NCBI RefSeq assembly: GCF_029227915.1
Contig: NC_079879.1
Coordinates: 31,626,501 to 31,690,500 of the forward strand
Source: Hydractinia symbiolongicarpus
Taxonomy: Eukaryota > Cnidaria > Hydrozoa > Anthoathecata > Hydractiniidae
Length of the DNA stretch: 64,000 nt
Direction: 5' to 3'
The stretch's first letter is position 1; each line of letters starts with the position of its first letter. A program made the translations under genes and the position numbers. Below the pieces are notes generated by a model. The model saw only the letters and a list, made by a program, of their open reading frames with translations. It searched no databases and was not told the DNA's origin. This document shows, in pieces, positions 21,543 through 35,439 of this stretch.

Positions 21543-24500
21543 TCACCACTAAAACGCATGAGACTTGTAGTTTTCAGAAATGTTTTCATTTTTGATGAGA
21601 CGCTTAGTGAAAGTGGTTTAATTGCCGGCAAACGAAAACCCGCGATTTCCCGTAAATCCCGGGCTTTGCCGTATAGTCGAATGTATACAAAGAAAGTACC
21701 CTGTGAGTAAACTCATTTCCAAAACGATTTTTTAAATTATCTTTTTACCACTAAAACGCATGAGACTTGTAGTTTTCAAAAATGTTTTCATTTTTGATGA
21801 GACGCTGATTAAAAGAAGTTTATTCGCCGGCAAACGAAAACCCGCCATTTCCCGTAAACCCCGGACTCGGCCCGTATAGTCAAAAGTATACGAAGAAAGT
21901 ACCCAGGGAGTAAATTTATTTCCCGAACGATTTTTTATATTATTTTTTAACCACTAAAACACATGAGACTTGTAGTTTTTAAAAGTGTTTTCATTGTTGA
22001 TGAGACGCTGAATAAAAGAAGTTTAATCGCCGGCAAACGAAAACCCGCGATTTCCCGTAAATCCCAGGCTTGGCCCGTATAGTCGAATGTTTACAAAGAA
22101 AGTACCCTGTGAGTAAACTCATTTCCCGAACGATTTTTTAAATTATTTTTTCACCACTAAAACGCATGAGACTTGTAGTTTTCAGAAATGTTTTTATTTT
22201 TGATGGGACGCTTAGTGAAAGTGGTTTAATCGCCGGCAAACGAAAACCCGCGATTTCCCGTAAATACCGGGCTTAGCCCGTATAGTCGAATGTTTACAAA
22301 GAAAGTTCCCAAGGAGTAAACTCATTTCCCGAACGATTTTTTAAATTATTTTTTCACCACTAAAACGCATGAGACTTGTAGTTTTTAAAAGAGTTTTCAT
22401 TGTTGATGAGACACTGAATAAAAGAAGTTTAATCGCCGGCAAACGAAAACCCGCGATTTCCCGTAAATCCCGGACTCGGCCTGTATAGTCAAAAGTATAC
22501 AAAGAAAATTCCCAAGGAGTAAACTCATTTCCCGAACGATTTTTTAAATTATTTTTTCACCACTAAAACGCATGAGACTTGTAGTTTTCAGAAATGTTTT
22601 TATTTTTGATGGGACGCTTAGTGAAAGTGGTTTAATCGCCGGCAAACGAAAACCCGCGATTTCCCGTAAATACCGGGCTTAGCCCGTATAGTCGAATGTT
22701 TACAAAGAAAGTTCCCAAGGAGTAAACTCATTTCCCGAACGATTTTTTAAATTATTTTTTCACCACTAAAACGCATGAGACTTGTAGTTTTTAAAAGAGT
22801 TTTCATTGTTGATGAGACACTGAATAAAAGAAGTTTAATCGCCGGCAAACGAAAACCCGCGATTTCCCGTAAATCCCGGACTCGGCCCGTATAGTCAAAA
22901 GTATACAAAGAAAATTCCCAAGGAGTAAACTCATTTCCCGAACGATTTTTTAAATTATTTTTTCACCACTAAAACGCATGAGACTTGTAGTTTTCAGAAA
23001 TGTTTTCATTTTTGATGAGACGCTTAGTGAAAGTGGTTTAATCGCCGGCAAACGAAAACCCGCGATTTCCCGTAAATCCCGGGCTTTGCCGTATAGTCGA
23101 ATGTATACAAAGAAAGTACCCTGTGAGTAAACTAATTTCCAAAACGATTTTTTAAATTATCTTTTTACCACTAAAACGCATGAGACTTGTAGTTTTCAAA
23201 AATGTTTTCATTTTTAATGAGACGCTGATTAAAAGATGTTTAATCGCCGGCAAACGAAAACCCGCCATTTCCCGTAAACCCCGGACTCGGCCCGTATAGT
23301 CAAAAGTATACGAAGAAAGTACCCAGGGAGTAAACTCATTTCCCGAACGATTTTTTATATTATTTTTTTACCACTAAAACGCATGAGACTTGTAGTTTTT
23401 AAAAGTGTTTTCATTGTTGATGAGACGCTGAATAAAAGAAGTTTAATCGCTGGCAAACGAAAACCCGCGATTTCCCGTAAATCCCGGGCTTGACCCGTAT
23501 AGTCGAATGTTTACAAAGAAAGTACCCTGTGAGTAAACTCATTTCCCGAACGATTTTTTAAATTATTTTTTCACCACTAAAACGCATGAGACTTGTAGTT
23601 TTCAGAAATGTTTTTATTTTTGATGAGACGCTTAGTGAAAGTGGTTTAATCGCCGGCAAACGAAAACCCGCGATTTCCCGTAAATACCGGGCTTAGCCCG
23701 TATAGTCGAATGTTTACAAAGAAAGTACCCTGTGAGTAAACTCATTTCCCGAACGATTTTTTATATTATTTTTTCACCACTAAAACGCATGAGACTTGTA
23801 GTTTTTAAAAGTGTTTTCATTGTTGATGAGACGCTGAATAAAAGAAGTTTAATCGCCGGCAAACGAAAACCCGCGATTTCCCGTAAATCCCGGGCTTGGC
23901 CCGTATAGTCGAATGTTTACAAAGAAAGTACCCTGTGAGTAAACTCATTTCCCGAACGATTTTTTAAATTATTTTTTCACCACTAAAACGCATGAGACTT
24001 GTAGTTTTCAGAAATGTTTTTATTTTTGATAAGACGCTTAGTGAAAGTGGTTTAATCGCCGGCAAACGAAAACCCGCGATTTCCCGTAAATACCGGGCTT
24101 AGCCCGTATAGTCGAATGTTTACAAAGAAAGTACCCTGTGAGTAAACTCATTTCCCGAACGATTTTTTATATTATTTTTTCACCACTAAAACGCATGAGA
24201 CTTGTAGTTTTCAGAAATGTTTTTATTTTTGATGAGACGCTTAGTGAAAGTGGTTTAATCGCCGGCAAACGAAAACCCGCGATTTCCCGTAAATACCGGG
24301 CTTAGCCCGTATAGTCGAATGTTTACAAAGAAAGTACCCTGTGAGTAAACTCATTTCCCGAACGATTTTTTAAATTATTTTTTCACCACTAAAACGCATG
24401 AGACTTGTAGTTTTCAGAAATGTTTTTATTTTTGATGAGATGCTTAGTGAAAGTGGTTTAATCGCCGGCAAACGAAAACCCGCGATTTCCCGTAAATACC

Positions 24501-26411
24501 GGGCTTAGCCCGTATAGTCGAATGTATACAAAGAAAGTACCCTGTGAGTAAACTCATTTTCCGAACGATTTTTTAAATTATTTTTTCACCACTAAAACGC
24601 ACGAGACTTGTAGTTTTCAGAAATGTTTTCATTTTTGATGAGACGCTTAGTGAAAGTGGTTTAATCGCCGGCAAACGAAAACCCGCGATTTCCCGTAAAT
24701 CCCGGGCTTGTCCCGTATAGTCGAATGTATACAAAGAAAGTACCCTGTGGGTAAACTAATTTCCAAAACGATTTTTTAAATTATCGTTTCACCACTAAAA
24801 CGCATGAGACTTGTAGTTTTCAAAAATGTTTTCCTTTTTGATGAGACGCTGAATAAAAGGAGTTTAATCGCCGGCAAACGAAAACCTGTGATTTCCCGTA
24901 AATCCCGGACTCGGCCCGTATAGTCAAAAGTATACAAAGAAAGTACCCTGTGAGTAAACTCATTTCCAAAACGATTTTTTAAATTATCTTTTTACCACTA
25001 AAACGCATGAGACTTGTAGTTTTCAAAAATGTTTTCATTTTTGATGAGACGCTGATTAAAAGAAGTTTAATCGCCGGCAAACGAAAACCCGCCATTTCCC
25101 GTAAACCCCGGACTCGGCCCGTATAGTCAAAAGTATACGAAGAAAGTACCCAGGGAGTAAACTCATTTCCCGAACGATTTTTTATATTATTTTTTCACCA
25201 CTAAAACGCATGAGACTTGTAGTTTTTAAAAGTGTTTTCATTGTTGATGAGACGCATAGTGAAAGTGGTTTAATCACCGGCAAACGAAAACCCGCGATTT
25301 CCCGTAAATCCCGGGCTTGTCCCGTAAAGTCAAAAGTATACAAAGAAAGTACCCAGGGAGTAAACTCATTTCCCGAACGATTTTTTAAATTATTTTTTCA
25401 CCACTAAAACGCATGAGACTTGTAGTTTTCAGAAATGTTTTTATTTTTGATGAGACGCTTAGTGAAAGTGGTTTAATCGCCGGCAAACGAAAACCCGCGA
25501 TTTCCCGTAAATACCGGGCTTAGCCCGTATAGTCGAATGTATACAAAGAAAGTACGCTGTGAGTAAACTCATTTCCAAAACGATTTTTTAAATTATCGTT
25601 TCACCACTAAAACGCATGAGACTTGTAGTTTTCAAAAATGTTTTCCTTTTTGATGAGACGCTGAATAAAAGGAGTTTAATCGCCGGCAAACGAAAACCTG
25701 CGATTTCCCGTAAATCCCGGACTCGGCCCGTATAGTCCAAAGTATACAACGAAAGTACCCAGGGAGTAAACTCATTTCCCGAACGATTTTTTAAATTATT
25801 ATTTCACCACTAAAGCCCATAAGACTTGTAGTTTTCAGAAATGTTTTCATTTTTGATGAGACGCTTAATGAAAGTGATTTAATCGCCGGCAAACGAAAAC
25901 CCGCGATTTCCCGTAAATCCCGGGCTTTGCCGTATAGTCGAATGTATACAAAGAAAGTACCCTGTGAGTAAACTCATTTCCAAAACGATTTTTTAAATTA
26001 TCTTTTTACCACTAAAACGCATGAGACTTGTAGTTTTCAAAAATGTTTTCATTTTTGATGAGACGCTGATTAAAAGAACTTTAATCGCCGGCAAACGAAA
26101 ACCCGGCATTTCCCGTAAACCCCGGACTCGGCCCAAATAGTCAAAAGTATACGAAGAAAGTACCCAGGGAGTAAACTCATTTCCCGAACGATTTTTTATA
26201 TTATTTTTTCACCACTAAAACGCATGAGACTTGTAGTTTTTAAAAGTGTTTTCATTGTTGATGAGACGCTGAATAAAAGAAGTTTAATCGCCGGCAAACG
26301 AAAACCCGCGATTTCCCGTAAATCCCGGGCTTGGCCCGTATAGTCGAATGTTTACAAAGAAAGTACCCTGTGAGTAAACTCATTTCCCGAACGATTTTTT
26401 AAATTATTTTT
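21543..26411 (+). repeat. 24-mer higher-order unit, copy 2 (about 4869 bp)
   Basis: Second copy of the 15863-20731 block, same monomer order and almost every base. Similarity to copy 1 ends near 26,454, where copy 1 is followed by GTTTTCATTTTTG and this copy by GTTTTTATTTTTG. Two of the few differences between copies (17296/22976 and 19606/25286) are CpG against CpA. Like the first copy it holds only satellite sequence. Confidence 0.9.
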
Positions 26412-29400
26412 TCACCACTAAAACGCATGAGACTTGTAGTTTTCAGAAATGTTTTTATTTTTGATGAGACGCTTAGTGAAAGTGGTTTAATCGCCGGCAA
26501 ACGAAAACCCGCGATTTCCCGTAAATACCGGGCTTAGCCCGTATAGTCGAATGTTTACAAAGAAAGTACCCTGTGAGTAAACTCATTTCCCGAACGATTT
26601 TTTAAATTATTTTTTCACCACTAAAACGCATGAGACTTGTAGTTTTCAGAAATGTTTTTATTTTTGATGAGACGCTTAGTGAAAGTGGTTTAATCGCCGG
26701 CAAACGAAAACCCGCGATTTCCCGTAAATCCCGGACTCGGCCCGTATAGTCAAAAGTATACAAAGAAAGTACCCAGGGAGTAAACTCATTTCCCGAACGA
26801 TTTTTTAAATTATTATTTCACCACTAAAGCCCATAAGACTTGTAGTTTTTAAAGATGTTTTCATTTTTGATGAGACGCTGAATAAAAGAAGTTTAATCGC
26901 CGGCAAACAAAAACCCACGACTTCCCGTAACTCCCGGACTCGGCCCGTATAGTCAAAAGTACACAAAGAAAGTTCCCAAGGAGTAAACTCATTTCCCGAA
27001 CGATTTTTTAAATTATTTTTTCACCACTAAAACGCATGAGGCTTGTAGTTTTCAGAAATGTTTTCATTTTTGATGAGACGCTTAATGAAAGTGGTTTAAT
27101 CGCCGGCAAATGAAAACCCGCGATTTCCCGTAAATCCCGGGCTTTGCCGTATAGTCGAATGTATACAAAGAAAGTACCCTGTGAGTAAACTCATTTCCAA
27201 AACGATTTTTTAAATTATCTTTTTACCACTAAAACGCATGAGGCTTGTAGTTTTCAGAAATGTTTTCATTTTTGATGAGACGCTGATTAAAAGAAGTTTA
27301 ATCGCCGGCAAACGAAAACCCGCCATTTCCCGTAAACCCCGGACTCGGCCCGTATAGTCAAAAGTATACGAAGAAAGTACCCAGGGAGTAAACTCATTTC
27401 CCGAACGATTTTTTATATTATTTTTTCACCACTAAAACGCATGAGACTTGTAGTTTTTAAAAGTGTTTTCATTGTTGATGAGACGCTTAGTGAAAGTGGT
27501 TTAATCACCGGCAAACGAAAACCCGCGATTTCCCGTAAATCCCGGGCTTGTCCCGTATAGTCAAAAGTATACAAAGAAAGTACCCAGGGAGTAAACTCAT
27601 TTCCCGAACGATTTTTTAAATTATTTTTTCACCACTAAAACGCATGAGACTTGTAGTTTTCAGAAATGTTTTTATTTTTGATGAGACGCTTAGTGAAAGT
27701 GGTTTAATCGCCGGCAAACGAAAACCCGCGATTTCCCGTAAATACCGGGCTTAGCCCGTATAGTCGAATGTATACAAAGAAAGTACCCTGTGAGTAAACT
27801 CATTTCCAAAACGATTTTTTAAATTATCGTTTCACCACTAAAACGCATGAGACTTGTAGTTTTCAAAAATGTTTTCCTTTTTGATGAGACGCTGAATAAA
27901 AGGAGTTTAATCGCCGGCAAACGAAAACCTGCGATTTCCCGTAAATCCCGGACTCGGCCCGTATAGTCAAAAGTATACAAAGAAAGTACCCAGGGAGTAA
28001 ACTCATTTCCCGAACGATTTTTTAAATTATTATTTCACCACTAAAGCCCATAAGACTTGTAGTTTTTAAAGATGTTTTCATTTTTGATGAGACGCTGAAT
28101 AAAAGAAGTTTAATCGCCGGCAAACGAAAACCCGCGATTTCCCGTAAATCCCGGGCTTTGCCGTATAGTCGAATGTATACAAAGAAAGTACCCTGTGAGT
28201 AAACTCATTTCGAAAACGATTTTTTAAATTATCTTTTTACCACTAAAACGCATGAGACTTGTAGTTTTCAGAAATGTTTTCATTGTTGATGAGACGCTTA
28301 GTGAAAGTGGTTTAATCACCGGCAAACGAAAACCCGCGATTTCCCGTAAATCCCGGGCTTGTCCCGTATAGTCAAAAGTATACAAAGAAAGTACCCAGGG
28401 AGTAAACTCATTTCCCGAAGGATTTTTTAAATTATTTTTTCACCACTAAAACGCATGAGACTTGTAGTTTTCAGAAATGTTTTTATTTTTGATGAGACGC
28501 TTAGTGAAAGTGGTTTAATCGCCGGCAAACGAAAACCCGCGATTTCCCGTAAATACCGGGCTTAGCCCGTATAGTCGAATGTATACAAAGAAAGTACCCT
28601 GTGAGTAAACTCATTTCCCGAACGATTTTTTATATTATTTTATCACCACTAAAACGCATGAGACTTGTAGTTTTCAGAAATGTTTTTATTTTTGATGAGA
28701 CGCTTAGTGAAAGTGGTTTAATCGCCGGCAAACGAAAACCCGCGATTTCCCGTAAATACCGGGCTTAGCCCGTATAGTCGAATGTAGACAAAGAAAGTAC
28801 CCTGTGAGTATACTCATTTCCCGAACGATTTTTTAAATTATTTTTTCACCACTAAAACGCATGAGACTTGTAGTTTTTAGAAATGTTTTCATTTTTGATG
28901 AGACGCTTAGTGAAAGTGGTTTAATCGCCGGCAAACGAAAACCCGCGATTTCCCGTAAATCCCGGGTTTGTCCCGTATAGTCAAAAGTATACAAAGAAAG
29001 TACCCAGGAAGTAAACTCATTTCCCGAACGATTTTTTAAATTATTATTTCACCACTAAAGCCCATGAGACTTGTACTTTTCAGAAATGTTTTCATTTTTG
29101 ATGAGACGCTTAATGAAAGTGGTTTAATCGCCGGCAAACGAAAACCCGCGATTTCCCGTAAATCCCGGGCTTTGCCGTATAGTCGAATGTATACAAAGAA
29201 AGTACCCTGTGAGTAAACTCATTTCCAAAACGATTTTTTGAATATCTTTTTACCACTAAAACGCATGAGACTTGTATTTTTCAAAAGTGTTTTCATTTTT
29301 GATGAGACGCTGATTAAAAGAAGTTTAATCGCCGGCAAACGAAAACCCACGACTTCCCGTAACTCCCGGACTCGGCCCGTATAGTCAAAAGTATACGAAG

Positions 29401-29803
29401 AAAGTACCCAGGGAGTAAACTCATTTCCCGAACGATTTTTTATATTATTTTTTCACCACTAAAACGCATGAGACTTGTAGTTTTTAAAAGTGTTTTCATT
29501 GTTGATGAGACACTTAGTGAAAGTGGTTTAATCACCAGCAAACGAAAACCCGCGATTTCCCGTAAATCCCGGGCTTGTCCCGTATAGTCAAAAGTATACA
29601 AAGAAAGTACCCAGGGAGTAAACTCATTTCCCGAACGATTTTTTAAATTATTTTTTCACCACTAAAACGCATGAGACTTGTAGTTTTCAGAAATGTTTTT
29701 ATTTTTGATGAGACGCTAAGTGAAAGTGGTTTAATCGCCGGCAAACGAAAACCCGCGATTTCCCGTAAATACCGGGCTTAGCCCGTATAGTCGAATGTAT
29801 ACA
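26412..29803 (+). repeat. Mixed A/B satellite, no single higher-order period
   Basis: About 17 units of several kinds. CCATAAGACTTG followed by TTTTTAAAGATG occurs at 26831 and 28048, 1217 bp apart, but the flanking units differ, so only short segments are shared. A unit near 29,240 has GATTTTTTGAATATC, a small internal deletion. Around 28,270 a unit starts with type B text (TTTTCAGAAATG) and switches to TTTTCATTGTTG, another chimera. No gene or unique sequence. Confidence 0.78.
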
Positions 29804-31425
29804 AAGAAAGTACCCTGTGAGTAAACTCATTTCCCGAACGATTTTTTATATTATTTTTTCACCACTAAAACGCATGAGACTTGTAGTTTTCAGAAATGTT
29901 TTTATTTTTGATGAGACGCTTAGTGAAAGTGGTTTAATCGCCGGCAAACGAAAACCCGCGATTTCCCGTAAATACCGTGCTTAGCCCGTATAGTCGAATG
30001 TATACAAAGAAAGTACCCTGTGAGTATACTCATTTCCCGAACGATTTTTTAAATTATTTTTTCACCACTAAAACGCATGAGACTTGTAGTTTTCAGAAAT
30101 GTTTTCATTTTTGATGAGACGCTTAGTGAAAGTGGTTTAATCGCCGGCAAACGAAAACCCGCGATTTCCAGTAAATCCCGGGCTTGTCCCGTACAGTCAA
30201 AAGTATACAAAGAAAGTACCCAGGGAGTAAACTCATTTCCGGAACGATTTTTTAAATTATTATTTCACCACTAAAGCCCATGAGACTTGTACTTTTCAGA
30301 AATGTTTTCATTTTTGATGAGACGCTTAATGAAAGTGGTTTAATCGCCGGCAAACGAAAACCCGCGATTTCCCGTATATCCCGGGCTTTGCCGTATAGTC
30401 GAATGTATACAAAGAAAGTACCCTGTGAGTAAACTCATTTCCAAAACGATTTTTTAAATTATCTTTTTACCACTAAAACTCATGAGACTTGTAGTTTTCA
30501 AAAATGTTTTCATTTTTGATGAGACGCTGATTAAAAGAAGTTTAATCGCCGGCAAACGAAAACCCGGCATTTCCCGTAAACCCCGGACTCGGCCCGTATA
30601 GTCAAAAGTATACGAAGAAAGTACCCTGTGAGTAAACTCATTTCCCGAACGATTTTTTATATTATTTTTTCACCACTAAAACGCATGAGACTTGTAGTTT
30701 TCAGAAATGTTTTTATTTTTGATGAGACGCTTAGTGAAAGTGGTTTAATCGCCGGCAAACGAAAACCCGCGATTTCCCGTAAATACCGTGCTTAGCCCGT
30801 ATAGTCGAATGTATACAAAGAAAGTACCCTGTGAGTATACTCATTTCCCGAACGATTTTTTAAATTATTTTTTCACCACTAAAACGCATGAGACTTGTAG
30901 TTTTCAGAAATGTTTTCATTTTTGATGAGACGCTTAGTGAAAGTGGTTTAATCGCCGGCAAACGAAAACCCGCGATTTCCAGTAAATCCCGGGCTTGTCC
31001 CGTACAGTCAAAAGTATACAAAGAAAGTACCCAGGGAGTAAACTCATTTCCGGAACGATTTTTTAAATTATTATTTCACCACTAAAGCCCATGAGACTTG
31101 TACTTTTCAGAAATGTTTTCATTTTTGATGAGACGCTTAATGAAAGTGGTTTAATCGCCGGCAAACGAAAACCCGCGATTTCCCGTATATCCCGGGCTTT
31201 GCCGTATAGTCGAATGTATACAAAGAAAGTACCCTGTGAGTAAACTCATTTCCAAAACGATTTTTTAAATTATCTTTTTACCACTAAAACTCATGAGACT
31301 TGTAGTTTTCAAAAATGTTTTCATTTTTGATGAGACGCTAATTAAAAGAAGTTTAATCGCCGGCAAACGAAAACCCGGCATTTCCCGTAAACCCCGGACT
31401 CGGCCCGTATAGTCAAAAGTATACG
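29804..31425 (+). repeat. 4-mer tandem duplication, period 811 bp
   Basis: 29804-30614 and 30615-31425 are tandem copies. They share rare variants: AATACCGTGCTTAG, GTGAGTATACTC, ATTTCCAGTAAATCCC, CCCGTACAGTC, TTTCCGGAACG, TTGTACTTTTCAG, CCCGTATATCCC and CTAAAACTCATGAG. One difference noticed is GCTGATTAAAAG in the first against GCTAATTAAAAG near 31,338. The junction is recognisable because the second copy begins with GAAGAAAG, the A-type GTATACGAAG context, instead of AAAGAAAG. Confidence 0.9.
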
Positions 31426-34218
31426 AAGAAAGTACCCAGGGAGTAAACTCATTTCCCGAACGATTTTTTATATTATTTTTTCACCACTAAAACGCATGAG
31501 ACTTGTAGTTTTTAAAAGTGTTTTCATTGTTGATGAGACGCTTAGTGAAAGTGGTTTAATCGCCGGCAAACGAAAACCCGCGATTTCCCGTAAATCCCGG
31601 GCTTCTCCCGTATAGTCAAAAGTATACAAAGAAAGTACCCAGGGAGTAAACTCATTTCCCGAACGATTTTTTAAATTATTTTTTCACCACTAAAACGCAT
31701 GAGACTTGTAGTTTTCAGAAATGTTTTTATTTTTGATGAGACGCTTAGTGAAAGTGGTTTAATCGCCGGCAAACGAAAACCCGCGATTTCCCGTAAATAC
31801 CGGGCTTAGCCCGTATAGTCGAATGTATACAAAGAAAGTACCCTGTGAGTAAACTCATTTCCCGAACGATTTTTTATATTATTTTTTCACCACTAAAACG
31901 CATGAGACTTGTAGTTTTCAGAAATGTTTTTATTTTTGATGAGACACTTAGTGAAAGTGGTTTAATCGCCGGCAAACGAAAACCCGCGATTTCCCGTAAA
32001 TACCGGGCTTAGCCCGTATAGTCGAATGTATACAAAGAAAGTACCCTGTGAGTATACTCATTTCCCGAACGATTTTTTAAATTATTTTTTCACCACTAAA
32101 ACGCATGAGACTTGTACTTTTCAGAAATGTTTTCATTTTTGATGAGACGCTTAATGAATGTGGTTTAATAGCCGGCAAACGAAAACCCGCGATTTCCCTT
32201 AAATCCCGGGCTTGTCCCGTATAGTCCAATGTATACAAAGAAAGTACCCTGTGAGTTAACTCATTTCCAGAACGATTTTTTAAATTATCTTTTCACCACT
32301 AAATCGCATGAGACTTGCAGTTTTCAAAAATGTTTTCATTTTTCATAAGACGCTGAATAAAAGAAGTTTAATCGCCGGCAAACGAAAACCTGCGATTTCC
32401 TGTAAATCCCAGACTCGGCCCGTATAGTCAAAAGTATACAAAGAAAGTACCCAGGGAGTAAACTCATTTCCCGAACGATTTTTTAAAATATTATTTCACC
32501 ACTAAAGCCCATGAGACTTGTAGTTTTCAAAATGTTTTCATTTTTGATGAGGCGCTGAATAAAAGAAGTTTAATCGCCGGCAAACGAAAACCCACGACTT
32601 CCCGTAACTCCCGGACTCGGCCCGTATAGTCAAAAGTATACGAAGAAAGTACCCAGGGAGTAAATTCATTTCCCGAACGATTTTTTAAATTATTATTTCA
32701 CCACTAAAGCCCATGAGACTTGTAGTTTTCAGAAATATTTTCATTTTTGATGAGACGCTTAGTGAAAGTGGTTTAATCGCCGGCAAACGAAAACCCGCGA
32801 TTTCCCGTAAATACAGGGCTTGTCCCGTATAGTCGAATGTATACAAAGAAAGTACCCTGTGAGTAAACTCATTTCCAAAACGATTTTTTAAATTATCTTT
32901 TTACCACTAAAACGCATGAGACTTGTAGTTTTCAAAAATGTTTTCATTTTTGATGAGACGCTGATTAAAAGAAGTTTAATCGCCGGCAAACGAAAACCCG
33001 GCATTTCCCGTAAACCCCGGACTCGGCCTGTATAGTCAAAAGTATACGAAGAAAGTACCCAGGGAGTAAACTCATTTCCCGAACGATTTTTTATATTATT
33101 TTTTCACCACTAAAACGCATGAGACTTGTAGTTTTTAAAAGTGTTTTCATTGTTGATGAGACGCTTAGTGAAAGTGGTTTAATCACCGGCAAACGAAAAC
33201 CCGCGATTTCCCGTAAATCCTGGGCTTGTCCCGTAAAGTCAAAAGTATACAAAGAAAGTACCCAGGGAGTAAACTCATTTCCCGAACGATTTTTTAAATT
33301 ATTTTTTCACCACTAAAACGCATGAGACTTGTAGTTTTCAGAAATGTTTTTATTTTTGATGAGACGCTTAGTGAAAGTGGTTTAATCGCCGGCAAACGAA
33401 AACCCGCGATTTCCCGTAAATACCGGGCTTAGCCCGTATAGTCAAATGTATACAAAGAAAGTACCCTGTGAGTATACTCATTTCCCGAACGATTTTTTAT
33501 ATTATTTTTTCACCACTAAAACGCATGAGACTTGTAGTTTTTAAAAGTGTTTTCATTGTTGATGAGACGCTTAGTGAAAGTGATTTAATCACCGGCAAAC
33601 GAAAACCCGCGATTTCCCGTAAATCCTGGGCTTGTCCCGTAAAGTCAAAAGTATACAAAGAAAGTACCCAGGGAGTAAACTCATTTCCTGAACGATTTTT
33701 TATATTATTTTTTCACCACTAAAACGCATGAGACTTGTAGTTTTTAAAAGTGTTTTCATTCTTGATGAGACGCTTAGTGAAAGTGGTTTAATCGCCGGCA
33801 AACGAAAACCCGCGATTTCCCGTAAATCCCGGGTTTGTCCCGTATAGTCAAAAGTATACAAAGAAAGTACCCAGGGAGTAAACTCATTTCCCGAACGATT
33901 TTTTAAATTATTTTTTCACCACTAAAACGCATGAGACTTGTAGTTTTCAGAAATGTTTTTATTTTTGATGAGACGCTTAGTGAAAGTGGTTTAATCGCCG
34001 GCAAACGAAAATCCGCGATTTCCCGTAAATACCGGGCTTAGCCCGTATAGTCGAATGTATACAAAGAAAGTACCCTGTGAGTAAACTTATTTCCCGAACG
34101 ATTTTTTATATTATTTTTTCACCACTAAAACGCATGAGACTTGTAGTTTTCAGAAATGTTTTTATTTTTGATGAGACGCTTAGTGAAAGTGGTTTAATCG
34201 CCGGCAAACGAAAACCCG
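31426..34218 (+). repeat. Mixed satellite with first TTTTTCAT-type units
   Basis: About 14 units. 32.27-32.76 kb introduces variants common only further right (AAATCGCATGAG, ACTTGCAG, TTTTTCATAAGAC, CCCAGACTCGG) and matches 36.33-36.82 kb at offset 4058 (20 units). Two successive type A-like dimers with TTTTCATTGTTG and AATCACCGGC start at 33119 and 33525, 406 bp apart. This is the transition between the left-half and right-half monomer populations. No gene. Confidence 0.78.
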
Positions 34219-35439
34219 CGATTTCCCGTAAATACCGGGCTTAGCCCGTATAGTCGAATGTATACAAAGAAAGTACCCAGTGAGTATACTCATTTCCCGA
34301 ACGATTTTTTAAATTATTTTTTCACCACTAAAACGCATGAGACTTGTAGTTTTCAGAAATGTTTTTATTTTTGATGAGACGCTTAGTAAAAGTGGTTTAA
34401 TTGCCGGCAAACGAAAACCCGCGATTTCCCGTAAATACCGGGCTTAGCCCGTATAGTCAAATGTATACAAAGAAAGTACCCTGTGAGTATACTCATTTCC
34501 CGCACGATTTTTTAAATTATTTTTTCACCACTAAAACGCATGAGACTTGTAGTTTTCAGAAATGTTTTCATTTTTGATGAGACGCTTAGTGAAAGTGGTT
34601 TAATCGCCGGCAAACGAAAACCCGCGATTTCCCGTAAATCCCGGGCTTGTCCCGTATAGTCAAAAGTATACAAAGAAAGTACCCAGGGAGTAAACTCATT
34701 TCCCGAACGATTTTTTAAATTATTATTTCACCACTAAAGCCCATGAGACTTGTACTTTTCAGAAATGTTTTCATTTTTGATAAGACGCTTAATGAAAGTG
34801 GTTTAATCGCCGGCAAACGAAAACCCGCGATTTCCCGTAAATACCGGGCTTAGCCCGTATAGTCGAATGTATACAAAGAAAGTACCCAGTGAGTATACTC
34901 ATTTCCCGAACGATTTTTTAAATTATTTTTTCACCACTAAAACGCATGAGACTTGTAGTTTTCAGAAATGTTTTTATTTTTGATGAGACGCTTAGTAAAA
35001 GTGGTTTAATTGCCGGCAAACGAAAACCCGCGATTTCCCGTAAATACCGGGCTTAGCCCGTATAGTCAAATGTATACAAAGAAAGTACCCTGTGAGTATA
35101 CTCATTTCCCGCACGATTTTTTAAATTATTTTTTCACCACTAAAACGCATGAGACTTGTAGTTTTCAGAAATGTTTTCATTTTTGATGAGACGCTTAGTG
35201 AAAGTGGTTTAATCGCCGGCAAACGAAAACCCGCGATTTCCCGTAAATCCCGGGCTTGTCCCGTATAGTCAAAAGTATACAAAGAAAGTACCCAGGGAGT
35301 AAACTCATTTCCCGAACGATTTTTTAAATTATTATTTCACCACTAAAGCCCATGAGACTTGTACTTTTCAGAAATGTTTTCATTTTTGATAAGACGCTTA
35401 ATGAAAGTGGTTTAATCGCCGGCAAACGAAAACCCGCGA
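34219..35439 (+). repeat. 3-mer tandem duplication, period 609 bp
   Basis: Two tandem copies of three units. CTTAGTAAAAGTGG starts at 34382 and 34991, and CCCGCACGATTTT, GTCAAATGTATAC, TTGTACTTTTCAG and GATAAGACGC also recur 609 bp apart. The junction is near 34,830, where the first copy passes from type B text to AATACCGGGCTTAG. The second copy overlaps the start of the 3850-bp duplication, so the 609-bp event was probably present before, or formed together with, that larger event. Confidence 0.85.

Noticed and set aside
26831-28117. A 1217-bp 6-mer repeat at 26.8-28.1 kb
   Set aside because: Only about 170 bp around CCATAAGACTTG matches at that offset; flanking units differ, so it is a shared unit and not a higher-order repeat.
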